Shown piece by piece: positions 9,529 through 19,264 of a DNA stretch of 64,000 nucleotides. Where the stretch lies: contig CAMXPV010000008.1 of NCBI GenBank assembly GCA_947245585.1, positions 1 to 64,000 of the forward strand. Direction: 5' to 3'. A program made the translations under genes and the position numbers. Positions within the stretch are counted from its first letter, which is position 1, and each line of letters begins with the position of its first letter. The stretch comes from an uncultured Lachnospiraceae bacterium (lineage in GTDB: Bacteria > Bacillota > Clostridia > Lachnospirales > Lachnospiraceae). A model generated the notes under the pieces. It saw only the letters and a list, made by a program, of their open reading frames with translations. It had not been told where the DNA came from and did no database searches.

Positions 9529-9556
9529 AAAGAGGAAAATACAGCAAAAAAGTAAA
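9529..9556 (-). promoter_or_regulatory. Putative autoregulated promoter of the sigma/holin/endolysin operon (TTTACT-N16-CTCTTT)
   Basis: Minus strand TTTACT (9556-9551), 16 nt, CTCTTT (9534-9529). Confidence 0.5.
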
Positions 9557-9563
9557 TAGGAAA

Positions 9564-9596
9564 CAAAAAAACGCCGACATCCGCAGATGTCAGCGT
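9564..9596 (-). terminator. Rho-independent terminator of the upstream DUF3298-like gene
   Basis: Minus: ACGCTGACATC-TGCG-GATGTCGGCGT followed by TTTTTTT. Confidence 0.85.
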
Positions 9597-9616
9597 CCTT
9601 CTTTCTACCATCCTAT

Positions 9617-11107
9617 TTAAAATACATTCAAATACTGCTCATAATCCTCGTAGGTGACCGTCACCCACCCCTCCTCATAGTTAAAACCGATCTCCATGCC
9701 CTTCGGCGTGTAAAATACGATCAGATTATCGGAGGTAAAGTAATCTGTGATTTGTTGGTCCGTCATATAGGAAAGGGTGTCTATCTCCCCGTTCTGCTCG
9801 TCGCTTCTTGTGCGGAAATCAACGGTAAAATCATCGTTGATTGAAAGCATATCCTCATTGTCCAGAACAACGCCGTTCTTCATATCCACATTGACGCAGA
9901 TCAGGCATACGCCCGAAACCGTGTCCGTATAGATTCTCTCATCATAGACAATACTCAGCTTATCCTCGTCCATGTAAGCCACATAGGGTTCCACCACCGC
10001 CTCAAAATAGGCATCCTCGTCCTCCTTGATACGGGACTCATACTCATCCTCAAAAAATTCGACAACTTCATTTGCTTCCCGTTGGATTTCCTCGTTGATG
10101 GTTCCCAGATTCGTCACATCCTCGCCAAGCACAACCGGCATAGAGGCGTATATGTAAACATTCTCATACTCCGTCTCATAATCCAGACCGCTGAACTCTA
10201 TGCTGTAACTCAGATCCTCCCTGATCTCATCGTGCAGGGTGTAATACCGGTCGTCGTTATAGTCATAGGAATACCCGTAATCATCATCATAATCGAAATA
10301 ATCGTCATAATCGTATTCGTCGCCGTAATCGTCATCATAGTCGTTTAGAAAATCGTCGATATCATACTCATAATCGTAGTCGTTGTCAAATTCATACACA
10401 TCCGGCCGCAGATCATCCTTCTTCTCAGAAATCAGATTGACCGCCTTGTTGGCCAGTGCAAATACCGCAATGAGAAAAAGAACGATAATTGCAATCACAA
10501 TACCCACAATCAGCCCGGTACGCTGTTTTTTCTGCGGTGCCGCGTAGGGACTGTATGGATTGTCATAGGGTGGCTGCCCGCCAAACGGTGGCTGGCCCCC
10601 ATTGCCGCCGCCCTGCTGCTGATACGGATTCCCGTAAGGCTGCACACTGTATGGATTGGCCATCTCCTGCTGCCCGTTCCCATAGGATGGCTGCCCGCCG
10701 TAAGGATTGTAGGGATTCGGATTCCCCTGTTGGCCATTCCCGTAGGGTGCCTGACTGCCATAAGGATTGTAGGGATTCGGATTCCCCTGTTGGCCATTCC
10801 CGTAGTAAGGTGTCTGATTGCCATAACCGCCGCCCTGCTGATAGGGGTTTTCCGGTTGGCCGTTTCCGTAGGGTGTCTGGCCGCCATAGTTCGTGTTTGA
10901 ATAGAATTCCATATTGGGGGTTTCCGGCTGTTTGCCGGAGAAAACTCCATGGGTATCCACCACTTCCACGGAATCTGCTTCCTCGACTGTCTCCACAACT
11001 TCCGGTGTCGCATAAATATCCGCTCTGCTCTCGGTGACATAGGGATCTGTGTATGATTCCTGTCCCTCCATAAACTGATCGGATTTATTGTTATCAGATT
11101 CGTTCAT
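9617..11107 (-). CDS. Single-TM protein: G/N/Q/P/Y-rich N-terminal half, TM helix, D/Y-rich linker, DUF3298/RsiV-like C-terminal domain
   Basis: TM GLIVGIVIAIIVLFLIAVFAL; linker EFDNDYDYEYDIDDFLNDYDDDYGDEYDYDD; C-terminal FYTPKGMEIGFNYEEGWVTVTYEDY. Confidence 0.7.
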   Translation of the reverse strand: MNESDNNKSDQFMEGQESYTDPYVTESRADIYATPEVVETVEEADSVEVVDTHGVFSGKQPETPNMEFYSNTNYGGQTPYGNGQPENPYQQGGGYGNQTPYYGNGQQGNPNPYNPYGSQAPYGNGQQGNPNPYNPYGGQPSYGNGQQEMANPYSVQPYGNPYQQQGGGNGGQPPFGGQPPYDNPYSPYAAPQKKQRTGLIVGIVIAIIVLFLIAVFALANKAVNLISEKKDDLRPDVYEFDNDYDYEYDIDDFLNDYDDDYGDEYDYDDYFDYDDDYGYSYDYNDDRYYTLHDEIREDLSYSIEFSGLDYETEYENVYIYASMPVVLGEDVTNLGTINEEIQREANEVVEFFEDEYESRIKEDEDAYFEAVVEPYVAYMDEDKLSIVYDERIYTDTVSGVCLICVNVDMKNGVVLDNEDMLSINDDFTVDFRTRSDEQNGEIDTLSYMTDQQITDYFTSDNLIVFYTPKGMEIGFNYEEGWVTVTYEDYEQYLNVF

Positions 11108-11117
11108 TCTCTTCTCC

Positions 11118-12389
11118 TCACTTTTCCTTGCCGCCGAAAGTTACCTCGCTGTAATATTGCAGAATACATTCCCGCATCAGAGACAATGCCGCAGACACCG
11201 TGCTCTCCCTGATCTTTTCACGACTGCCGTGAAAATGACACTCTTTGACCGTAATTCTTCCGCACACATTGCAGCCGATATAAACCAAACCCACCGGCTT
11301 TTCCGGCGTACCGCCGTCAGGTCCCGCAATACCGGTGGTGGAAACGCTCACATCCGTTCTCGCAAGAGTCGCCGCCGTCTTTGCCATCTCTCTGGCAATC
11401 TGTTCGCTGACCGCCCCATGCTTTACCAGAAGATTTTTTTTGATTCCCAGAAGCCTGCGCTTGGATTTGTTGGAATAGGTCACATAGCCGGACTTGAAAA
11501 CCTCCGACACACCGGGCACGTTGATCAGTCTGGCAGACAGCATACCGCCCGTGCAGGATTCCACCGTGCAGGCCGTAAGCTTATTGGCCGTAAGCAGATC
11601 CACCACCGCCTTCTCAAGCGTCACTTCACTGTCCGTGGTGTAAACATGATTGCCAAAACGCCCCTTTAACTCCTTCACCACCGGCTTCACCAGCTTCTTC
11701 GCTTCCTTCTCATCCAAAGCTGTGGCTGTCACCCGCAGATGTACCTCCCCGGTTTTCGCATAGGTCGCTATGGTAGGATTTTTCTGGGCATCCACCAGAT
11801 CCTCCACCATGCTCTCCGCCTTGCTCTCTCCCACCCCGCAGATTTTTACGGTCTGGGAGTAAATCACCCCGGAGGTCAGCCCTGCCAGATAAGGCATGAT
11901 AGAACGCTCAAACATGGGAATTAATTCCCCCGGAGGCCCCGGCATCAGCACCACATGCTTGCCGTTTTCCGCCATAATGATTCCCGGCGCAGTGCCGCCC
12001 GGATTCTCCACCACGATACATCCTTCCGGCACCATGGCCTGTTTCCAGTTGTTTTCCGTGATCTCCATCTTTCTCTCCGCAAAGAACTGGCGGATCGCCT
12101 CCCTCGACGGCTCGTGCAGATACAGTTCTTTGCCGAACACCTTCGCCGCCGCCTCTTTGGTCAGATCGTCCTGGGTAGGGCCGAGTCCTCCTGACAAAAG
12201 TACGATGTCCGACCGGGAAAGCGCAAGCTTCAATGTCTCCGAAAGCCGCTCCTCATTATCCCCCACCACGTCCTGATGATAGCAGGAAAGCCCCAGTGCC
12301 GCACACTTCTCCGCCAGATAGGCCGCGTTGGTATTCACAATGTTTCCAAGCAATATCTCCGTACCCACTGCAATAATCTCAACTGTCAT
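11118..12389 (-). CDS. cinA: Competence/damage-inducible protein CinA
   Basis: MTVEIIAVGTEILLGNIVNTNAAYLAEKCA; C-terminal ESCTGGMLSARLINVPGVSEVFKSGYVTYSN. Confidence 0.96.
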   Translation of the reverse strand: MTVEIIAVGTEILLGNIVNTNAAYLAEKCAALGLSCYHQDVVGDNEERLSETLKLALSRSDIVLLSGGLGPTQDDLTKEAAAKVFGKELYLHEPSREAIRQFFAERKMEITENNWKQAMVPEGCIVVENPGGTAPGIIMAENGKHVVLMPGPPGELIPMFERSIMPYLAGLTSGVIYSQTVKICGVGESKAESMVEDLVDAQKNPTIATYAKTGEVHLRVTATALDEKEAKKLVKPVVKELKGRFGNHVYTTDSEVTLEKAVVDLLTANKLTACTVESCTGGMLSARLINVPGVSEVFKSGYVTYSNKSKRRLLGIKKNLLVKHGAVSEQIAREMAKTAATLARTDVSVSTTGIAGPDGGTPEKPVGLVYIGCNVCGRITVKECHFHGSREKIRESTVSAALSLMRECILQYYSEVTFGGKEK

Positions 12390-12424
12390 AATCTCATCAT
12401 CCCTCTTTGTTTGAAAAACGCATG

Positions 12425-12961
12425 TTATTTTCCACTATCCTGCATAACGCCTTTATTTTTGATCAGGTAATCCGCCAATGAAATTACCGTCAGCGCAAGG
12501 GCCGCCCACATGACAATCTGTGTGACAAGATCAAGCGGCGGAAGGTCAGCGATCATCAGACAGATCATGACGATCTGAAAGGTTGTCTTAAACTTTCCCC
12601 AATAACTTGCCGCAATCACAACGCCGTTATCCGAGGCTACCAGACGAAATCCGCTGATAATAAACTCCCTCGCAATAATCACAATCACAATCCAGGAAGG
12701 AATCCGGTCAAGTTCAATCAGGCAGATCAGCGCTGAACAGACAAGCAGTTTATCCGCCAGCGGATCCATGAACTTTCCGAAATTCGTCACCAGATGATAC
12801 TTCCTTGCAATATGGCCGTCCAAAAAGTCCGTAAAACTGGCAATGATAAAGATCGCAAGCGCGATCCACTTATCGTAAGCCGTAATGTCAAGCAGTAAAA
12901 AAAGAACAAAAAAAGGAATTAATACCACTCGAAAAATGGTCAGTTTATTCGGCAGATTCAT
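12425..12961 (-). CDS. pgsA: CDP-diacylglycerol--glycerol-3-phosphate 3-phosphatidyltransferase
   Basis: MNLPNKLTIFRVVLIPFFVLF; FTDFLDGHIARKYHLVTNFGKFMDPLADKLLV. Confidence 0.95.
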   Translation of the reverse strand: MNLPNKLTIFRVVLIPFFVLFLLLDITAYDKWIALAIFIIASFTDFLDGHIARKYHLVTNFGKFMDPLADKLLVCSALICLIELDRIPSWIVIVIIAREFIISGFRLVASDNGVVIAASYWGKFKTTFQIVMICLMIADLPPLDLVTQIVMWAALALTVISLADYLIKNKGVMQDSGK

Positions 12962-14291
12962 CTTCCACTTCTCCCATCAAATCATACTCGTTTGCGCCCG
13001 TAATCCTTACCCGCACAAAATCACCGGTCATAAGCTCCCTGTCCGTGTGTACAAACAAAAATCCGTCCACATCCGGCGCGTCCTTATAGGTTCTCGCCAC
13101 ATAGACGTCCTCGTCCGCCACCTTTCCCTCAATCATGGCGCTCACAACCCGTCCCTCCATATCCGCCGCAGCGTCAAAGGCAATCCCCTGCTGCAGGGCC
13201 ATCAGCGCGTCCAAACGCGCCTGCTTAAGATCTTCTTCAATCTGTTCCGGCATTTCTGCCGCCGGCGTATCTTCCTCCTGCGAGTAGGCAAAAACGCCCA
13301 ACCTGTCAAAGGCCATCTCTTCCACAAACGCCATCAGCGCTTCGTGGTCTTCCTCTGTCTCTCCCGGAAAACCTGTAATCAATGTGGTACGCAGACAAAT
13401 ATCCGGAATCTCCGCACGCAGTTTATTGACTATGCCGGTCAGCTCCCTCTGGTCCGTCCGCCTGCCCATCCGCTTTAAGACCGCGTCGGAAGCGTGTTGA
13501 ATCGGTATATCCAGATAATGGCATATCTTTTCTTCTTCCTTGATCACCTGTATCAGCGCATCGTCGATTTCCTCCGGATAGCAGTACATCACCCGGATCC
13601 ACTGCAATCCCTCTATCCGGCAGAGTCCGCGCAAAAGCTCAGGCAATGTCTTATGTCCATAGAGATCCAAGCCGTAAACAGTGGTCTCCTGGGCCACCAG
13701 AATCAGTTCCTTCACCCCCTGGGATGCGAGCGTCTGTGCTTCCCGCAGCAAACTATCCATGGGAACGCTTCTGTAGGGCCCCCGCACTTTGGGAATAATG
13801 CAATAGGTGCAATGTTTGTCACATCCCTCCGCGATCTTCAGATAAGCGAAATGCCCGCCTGTGGTCACAATGCGCTTCCTGTCCGTGAGGGGACTGCTGT
13901 CAAGCCTCTGATAATGATCCCTGGGCCGACCCGAAAAAACCTCCTCCAAAACGACGGACAGTTCCGCTATCGCTGTGGTGCCCACAACGGCATCCACCTC
14001 CCCGATCTCTTCGCGAATCTGTTCCTGATATCTCTGCGCCAGGCATCCCGTCACAATCAGCGCCTCTATGCTGCCGTCCTTTTTGCGTTCCGCCATTTCA
14101 AGGATGGTGTTTACACTCTCCTCCTTGGCATCCCCGATAAAACAGCAGGTATTGATGATCACCACATCCGCTTCGCTCTCGTCGGCGGTAAATGTGTACC
14201 CCTTTTCCTCCAACATGCCAAGCATCATCTCGGAATCCACTAAATTCTTATCGCATCCAAGAGAAATGAAAAATACTTTTTTCTCCATCAT
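12945..14291 (-). CDS. rimO: Ribosomal protein S12 methylthiotransferase RimO
   Basis: ISLGCDKNLVDSEMMLG; radical SAM CDKHCTYCIIP; C-terminal TRAM domain. Confidence 0.95.
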   Translation of the reverse strand: MMEKKVFFISLGCDKNLVDSEMMLGMLEEKGYTFTADESEADVVIINTCCFIGDAKEESVNTILEMAERKKDGSIEALIVTGCLAQRYQEQIREEIGEVDAVVGTTAIAELSVVLEEVFSGRPRDHYQRLDSSPLTDRKRIVTTGGHFAYLKIAEGCDKHCTYCIIPKVRGPYRSVPMDSLLREAQTLASQGVKELILVAQETTVYGLDLYGHKTLPELLRGLCRIEGLQWIRVMYCYPEEIDDALIQVIKEEEKICHYLDIPIQHASDAVLKRMGRRTDQRELTGIVNKLRAEIPDICLRTTLITGFPGETEEDHEALMAFVEEMAFDRLGVFAYSQEEDTPAAEMPEQIEEDLKQARLDALMALQQGIAFDAAADMEGRVVSAMIEGKVADEDVYVARTYKDAPDVDGFLFVHTDRELMTGDFVRVRITGANEYDLMGEVEDESAE

Positions 14292-14635
14292 CAGGTGGCC
14301 TGCTCGTCAACGGGAGCCTGCTCTTTTTCTGTCTCCTCCGCATTCTCCGTATTCTCTATATTCTCAGTACTCTCTATATTCTCTGTATTCTCCGTGTTCT
14401 CTGTGCTCTCGTCATTCAGGATCTGAATCTTACCCTGATTCAGCTCCTCCACTGCCACAGAGAGGGGTTTCTTTCCCTTTCCGTTCACCAGTTCATCATC
14501 CCCGGCAATAATCTGTCTCGCTCTCTTGGATGTGGCCATCACAATGGAGTAACGGCTGCTCACTACCGGATCTTCACCCTCCTCCACATTGCTGTTTACT
14601 ACCTTAATCAAATCTGCATACGACGGATGTAACAT
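14291..14635 (-). CDS. rpoZ: RNA polymerase omega subunit with E/N/T-rich C-terminal tail
   Basis: MLHPSYADLIKVVNSNVEEGEDPVVSSRYSIVMATSKRARQII; gmk neighbourhood; tail STENTENTENIESTENIENTENAEETEK. Confidence 0.88.
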   Translation of the reverse strand: MLHPSYADLIKVVNSNVEEGEDPVVSSRYSIVMATSKRARQIIAGDDELVNGKGKKPLSVAVEELNQGKIQILNDESTENTENTENIESTENIENTENAEETEKEQAPVDEQAT

Positions 14636-15256
14636 TTAGTTTTCCTCCAGTTCTCTTCTCATTTTTTCTATAAACTCTCTATTGTGTCCCGGCGCATGAT
14701 GCGCCGCCTCGATGATTTCATGTAACTCCTTCACGCAAGTTTCCAAATCATCGTTTATCACAATGTAATCGTACTCCTCAATTCCCTCGGCTTCCTGCGC
14801 GGCGCGGTGAAGTCTCCTGCCTATAACCTCCTCCGTCTCCGTGCCTCTGCCCAAAAGTCTGCGGCGCAGTTCCGCCGCGTCTGGCGTGGACACAAACAGC
14901 AAAAGTGCGTCGGGATACTGCTTCCTGATTTTAAGGGCTCCCTGAATCTCAATCTCCAAAATCACGTCATGTCCCGCCGCCAAATGGTTCTCCACATAAT
15001 CCCGCGGCGTCCCGTAATAATTGCCGCAGTATTCCGCATATTCAATCAGCGCGCTGTCTGCGATCTTCTGTTCAAACTGCTCTCTGGACAGGAAAAAATA
15101 CTCTCTCCCATCCTTCTCCCCCGACCGCGGCTCTCTGGTGGTAGCCGAAATCGACAGCGCATAGCCGTCGTACTCCTCCACCAGTCTCTTCATTAAAGTT
15201 CCTTTTCCCGCTCCTGAAAAGCCGGAGACTACAATCAATATACCCTCACGATTCAT
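14636..15256 (-). CDS. gmk: Guanylate kinase
   Basis: GILIVVSGFSGAGKGTLMKRL; YALSISATTREPRSGEKDGREYFF. Start chosen near the P-loop; the longer ORF reaches 15322. Confidence 0.95.
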   Translation of the reverse strand: MNREGILIVVSGFSGAGKGTLMKRLVEEYDGYALSISATTREPRSGEKDGREYFFLSREQFEQKIADSALIEYAEYCGNYYGTPRDYVENHLAAGHDVILEIEIQGALKIRKQYPDALLLFVSTPDAAELRRRLLGRGTETEEVIGRRLHRAAQEAEGIEEYDYIVINDDLETCVKELHEIIEAAHHAPGHNREFIEKMRRELEEN

Positions 15257-15506
15257 CTGTCTGTCCATCCTCTGTCTGCGCTCTGCCCGATATGGTTTCC
15301 GGAAGAAGAGCCGAAAGCACAATCTGACTGTTTTCCATCACCAAAACCGCCTTCGTCTTCCGCCCCTGTGTGGCATCGATGGCCATGCCCGTCTCTTTCG
15401 CCTTCTGCACCATGCGCTTGACCGGTGCGGAATCGGGACTCACAATAGCGATGATCTTCCCCGTGTTGACTACATTGCCAAAACCTATGTGAATCAGTTT
15501 TCCCAT
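15246..15506 (-). CDS. remA: DUF370/RemA-like regulator
   Basis: MGKLIHIGFGNVVNTGKIIAIVSPDSAPVKRMVQKAKETGMAIDATQGRKTKAV. Confidence 0.9.
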   Translation of the reverse strand: MGKLIHIGFGNVVNTGKIIAIVSPDSAPVKRMVQKAKETGMAIDATQGRKTKAVLVMENSQIVLSALLPETISGRAQTEDGQTDES

Positions 15507-15516
15507 GATCCTGTCC

Positions 15517-16401
15517 CTATTCGATATTTTGTATCTGTTCTCTGACCTTCTCGATCTCCGTTTTCAAATCAATCGCCCTGTTTGAAATCTCCAGATCTGT
15601 GGTCTTAGAGAGAATGGTGTTCGCCTCACGGTTCATCTCCTGTGCGATAAAGTCAAGCTTGCGCCCCACACTTCCCCCATCCAGAAGACTCTCCCTTGTG
15701 GCCATAATGTGGCTCCGCAGGCGGACCAATTCCTCATCCACACACACTTTATCCGCAAAAATCGTCACCTCTGTCAGAAGTCTCGACTCGTCGATCTGCG
15801 TATCCTCCAGAAGCTCTTTTACCTTATCCCGCAGTTTTTTCTTATACTCTGTGATAATCTGCGGCGAGCGGTGCTCGATAAACTCCACATCCGCCAACAT
15901 GGCATTCAACTTTGCAAGCAGATCATCCCGGATATTCTCACCTTCCCGGATTCTGGTCTCCACAAAGCTTTCCGCAGCGCCCCGAACCGCTTTTTCCAGA
16001 AACTGCCACAGCTCTTCCTCATCCACCGTCTGCTCTTCCATGGTCAGCACTTCCGGATAGCGGGACAGCGTAGAGACACGCACATCATTATCCAGTGAAA
16101 AATCCTCCGACATCTTCCAGAGATATTTCATATACTCCGCAGCCAACTCTCTGTTGTACTTCACACAGACATTGGATTCCGCCATATCCTCATAAGATAT
16201 AAAAATATCTACCTTTCCGCGTTGGATATAATTTTTCAACTCGCTTCGGATCGCCGTCTCAAAAAAATTCAACTTCTTCGGCATCTTAATGTTGACATCC
16301 AGATAGCGATGATTGACGGACTTCATCTCCACGGTGATCTTACGTGTACCTTCCGCCACCTCACATCTGCCGAAACCGGTCATGCTCTTGATCATAGTCA
16401 T
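15517..16401 (-). CDS. YicC family protein
   Basis: MTMIKSMTGFGRCEVAEGTRKITVEMKSVNHRYLD; C-terminal LDFIAQEMNREANTILSKTTD. Confidence 0.94.
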   Translation of the reverse strand: MTMIKSMTGFGRCEVAEGTRKITVEMKSVNHRYLDVNIKMPKKLNFFETAIRSELKNYIQRGKVDIFISYEDMAESNVCVKYNRELAAEYMKYLWKMSEDFSLDNDVRVSTLSRYPEVLTMEEQTVDEEELWQFLEKAVRGAAESFVETRIREGENIRDDLLAKLNAMLADVEFIEHRSPQIITEYKKKLRDKVKELLEDTQIDESRLLTEVTIFADKVCVDEELVRLRSHIMATRESLLDGGSVGRKLDFIAQEMNREANTILSKTTDLEISNRAIDLKTEIEKVREQIQNIE

Positions 16402-16605
16402 AATTTTTTCTCCTAATGTAGTGCATAAGCAGCTCTGCTTATGCGCGTAAAAAGACCCACGCATACAGTCTTTATTATAGTGTAAACGGAAAAAATAGTC
16501 AAGAAAGAGAACGCATCGCCGGTATTTGAAAAAAAAGGGCGTTTATGCTATAGTAAAGAACGCACGGAAAAACACGGGAAAATCAACAAAAAGGCAGGGA
16601 ATATC

Positions 16606-18381
16606 ATGGCATTTGACGGCATTACCATTGCAAATATCAAAAAGGAACTGAAAGAAACCCTTTTGGGCGGCCGCATCTACAAAATCGCCCAACCGGAAAA
16701 CGACGAGCTCCTTCTCACAATTAAAAATAACAGCGGCCAATACCGGCTGCTCTTATCGGCGGACGCTTCTCTCCCTGTTGTTTATCTGACACAGAGCAAT
16801 AAACCAAGCCCCATGACTGCGCCGGGATTCTGCATGCTCCTTAGAAAGCATCTGCAAAACGCCCGCATCACCGCCATCCTGCAGCCGGGATTGGAACGGG
16901 CGATCCATCTGCATCTGGAACACCTGAATGAGTTGGGCGATGTGTGTCAGAAAAAGCTGATTGTGGAGATTATGGGAAAGCACAGCAATATTATTTTCTG
17001 CGACGACAAAGACCAGATCATAGACAGCATCAAACACATTTCCGGCATTGTCAGCTCCGTCCGTGAGGTGCTGCCGGGCCGTCCCTACTTTCTTCCCCAG
17101 ACACAGGAAAAGAGCGACCCCCTGGCCTATGCAAAGAGCGGCAGCGACACTGCGCCGCTTACCTATGAAGACTTTCAATCACAGATGTTATCAAAACCCA
17201 TGCCGCTGTATAAGGCGCTCTACACCTCCTACACAGGGCTCTCTCCCATCATGGCGCAGGAAATCTGCTTCCGGGCAGGGGTGGACGCAGATCTGCCCGC
17301 AAAGGCTCTCGCAGAAAGCGCGGACGGTTCCCTAAAGTCCGTCTGTGACGCGCTCTCCGCTCTGATGACCCAGGTGGCGGAAGGGCATTTTTCTCCCGTC
17401 ATCGTCTACGACGGAAGAACCCCTTTGGAGTTTGCCGCCCTTCCCCTGACTCTCTACGGCGACAAAGAGCTCCGCTCCTTCGACAGCATCAGCGATGTTC
17501 TGGAACATTACTACGCGGAGCGCGGCGTGGTGACCCGCATCCGCCAAAAGTCCGCAGACCTGCGCAGGATCGTGCAGACTGCTCTGGAACGAAACGTCAA
17601 GAAATACGATTTGCAGATACGGCAGATGAAAGACACCGAAAAGCGGGACAAATACAAAGTTTACGGCGAATTGATCAACGCCTACGGCTATGGCGTAGCG
17701 CCGGATGCCAAATCCATGGAGGCATTGAACTATTACACGGACGAAACCGTCACAATCCCGCTCGACAACACCCTGACCCCTCAGGAAAACGCACAGAAAT
17801 ATTTTGATAAATACGGAAAAATGAAGCGCACCTATGAAGCGCTCTCGGAATTGACCGTCCAGGTGAAGGAGGAAATTGAACATCTGGAATCCATTCTCGC
17901 GGCACTGGACATCGCCTTACACGAAGAAGATCTGGTACAGATCAGGGAGGAATTGATTGAGAGCGGCTATATCCGCAGAAAGGGCGGCGGCAAAAAGGCC
18001 AAAATCACAAGCAAGCCCTTCCACTATATCAGCAGCGACGGCTTCCATATCTATGTGGGGAAAAATAACTTCCAGAACGACGAGCTTACCTTCAAATTCG
18101 CAAACGGGGGCGACTGGTGGTTTCATGCCAAACAAATACCCGGCTCCCACGTTATCTTAAAAACAGAGGGCAGCGAAGTCCCCGACCGGGCCTTTGAGGA
18201 AGCCGCAAGACTGGCCGCCTACTATTCCAAGGGCCGGGATCAGGACAAAGTGGAAATCGACTATATTCAGAAAAAACATGTGAAAAAACCCGCCGGAGCC
18301 AAACCAGGCTTCGTGGTATACTACACCAACTACTCCATGGCGATCGACTCCGATATCTCTAATCTGACGGAGCTGTCCTAA
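16606..18381 (+). CDS. rqcH: NFACT-family Rqc2/RqcH homolog
   Basis: MAFDGITIANIKKELKETLLGGRIYKIAQPENDELLL; GFHIYVGKNNFQNDELTFKFANGGDWWFHAKQIPGSHVIL. Confidence 0.93.
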   Translation: MAFDGITIANIKKELKETLLGGRIYKIAQPENDELLLTIKNNSGQYRLLLSADASLPVVYLTQSNKPSPMTAPGFCMLLRKHLQNARITAILQPGLERAIHLHLEHLNELGDVCQKKLIVEIMGKHSNIIFCDDKDQIIDSIKHISGIVSSVREVLPGRPYFLPQTQEKSDPLAYAKSGSDTAPLTYEDFQSQMLSKPMPLYKALYTSYTGLSPIMAQEICFRAGVDADLPAKALAESADGSLKSVCDALSALMTQVAEGHFSPVIVYDGRTPLEFAALPLTLYGDKELRSFDSISDVLEHYYAERGVVTRIRQKSADLRRIVQTALERNVKKYDLQIRQMKDTEKRDKYKVYGELINAYGYGVAPDAKSMEALNYYTDETVTIPLDNTLTPQENAQKYFDKYGKMKRTYEALSELTVQVKEEIEHLESILAALDIALHEEDLVQIREELIESGYIRRKGGGKKAKITSKPFHYISSDGFHIYVGKNNFQNDELTFKFANGGDWWFHAKQIPGSHVILKTEGSEVPDRAFEEAARLAAYYSKGRDQDKVEIDYIQKKHVKKPAGAKPGFVVYYTNYSMAIDSDISNLTELS

Positions 18382-18433
18382 CCGTTCTTTAACCGTGCTG
18401 CACTCTTCCCGCAAACGGCCAGAAGAGTGGGCT

Positions 18434-19264
18434 TCAGGGCTGACTCACCTGCATCTGTTTTCCATCAGATGTAACGGTCACCGCGCCCTCATCCGTATAA
18501 TATGCCTCACAGCCGCAGGCCTCCAAAAGCGCCACCGTCTCCTCCTCCACCCGCGTCCGCTCCGGATCCGGAGTGAGGACGGCATACCGGGGCCTTGCCA
18601 CAGAAAACAGCTCCTCCAGCTTCTTATTATAATCCCCATGGTGCGGCATCTTAACCAGATCATACCGCTCCCCTCCCGCAGGGGAATCCAGAAATTCTTC
18701 CGTCCGTTTCTTCTGGGCATCCCCCATGAGCAAAAACCGGTTTTCGCCATTTGTAACACTTGTTATTAAAGAATAATTGTTGTCATTGTCATAGGACGGC
18801 CTGCGGGGCGCGTCAACCTGAAACACAATTCCTTCCACCGTAAAAGATACGGCTCCCCGCAAACGCCGGCTCTCTGTCTCCGTCTCCTGAAGCGCCTGCA
18901 TCAGGGCAAAATAGGGTTCCGAGTCCTCCTCATAATCCGCCATCAACACCTGTCCCACTTCATAGCGCCTGATCAGCCCGGCCGCACTGCCGATGTGATC
19001 CTTATCAAAGTGGCTCAAAATCAAATATTCTATCCGCTCTGTCTGCCGCCCGTCCAGAAACGCGCAGATGGCCTCCAAATCATCCGCATCCGCCGCATCG
19101 TTGACGATCACATGCTCTCCCGCTTCTATCACAATGCAGTCCGACTTGCCCGTGTCCAGAAAGGTCATTTTCAGGAATCCGCCCTTCTCTTCCTCCCCTC
19201 CACAGCCTGCTGCCAGAAAGACAAGGCAAAGCAAAATGAGCAGATACCGACCTGTCTTTCTCAT
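18434..19264 (-). CDS. Lipoprotein ComEC-like metallo-beta-lactamase fold hydrolase
   Basis: Lipobox LVFLAAGCGG; LSHFDKDHIGSA; MPHHGDYNKK. Confidence 0.87.
   Translation of the reverse strand: MRKTGRYLLILLCLVFLAAGCGGEEEKGGFLKMTFLDTGKSDCIVIEAGEHVIVNDAADADDLEAICAFLDGRQTERIEYLILSHFDKDHIGSAAGLIRRYEVGQVLMADYEEDSEPYFALMQALQETETESRRLRGAVSFTVEGIVFQVDAPRRPSYDNDNNYSLITSVTNGENRFLLMGDAQKKRTEEFLDSPAGGERYDLVKMPHHGDYNKKLEELFSVARPRYAVLTPDPERTRVEEETVALLEACGCEAYYTDEGAVTVTSDGKQMQVSQP

Noticed and set aside
9520-9547. Housekeeping promoter TTGCTG-N16-TATAAA before the sigma gene
   Set aside because: Its start site would fall within the Shine-Dalgarno, leaving no usable ribosome site.
1-9611. Intact prophage
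   Set aside because: Only holin and endolysin are phage-like. No integrase, terminase, capsid or tail genes are visible, and conserved housekeeping genes follow directly.
10680-10810. CRISPR array
   Set aside because: The repeats are in-frame coding repeats (NPYNPYGGQPSYGNGQQG) with no unique spacers.
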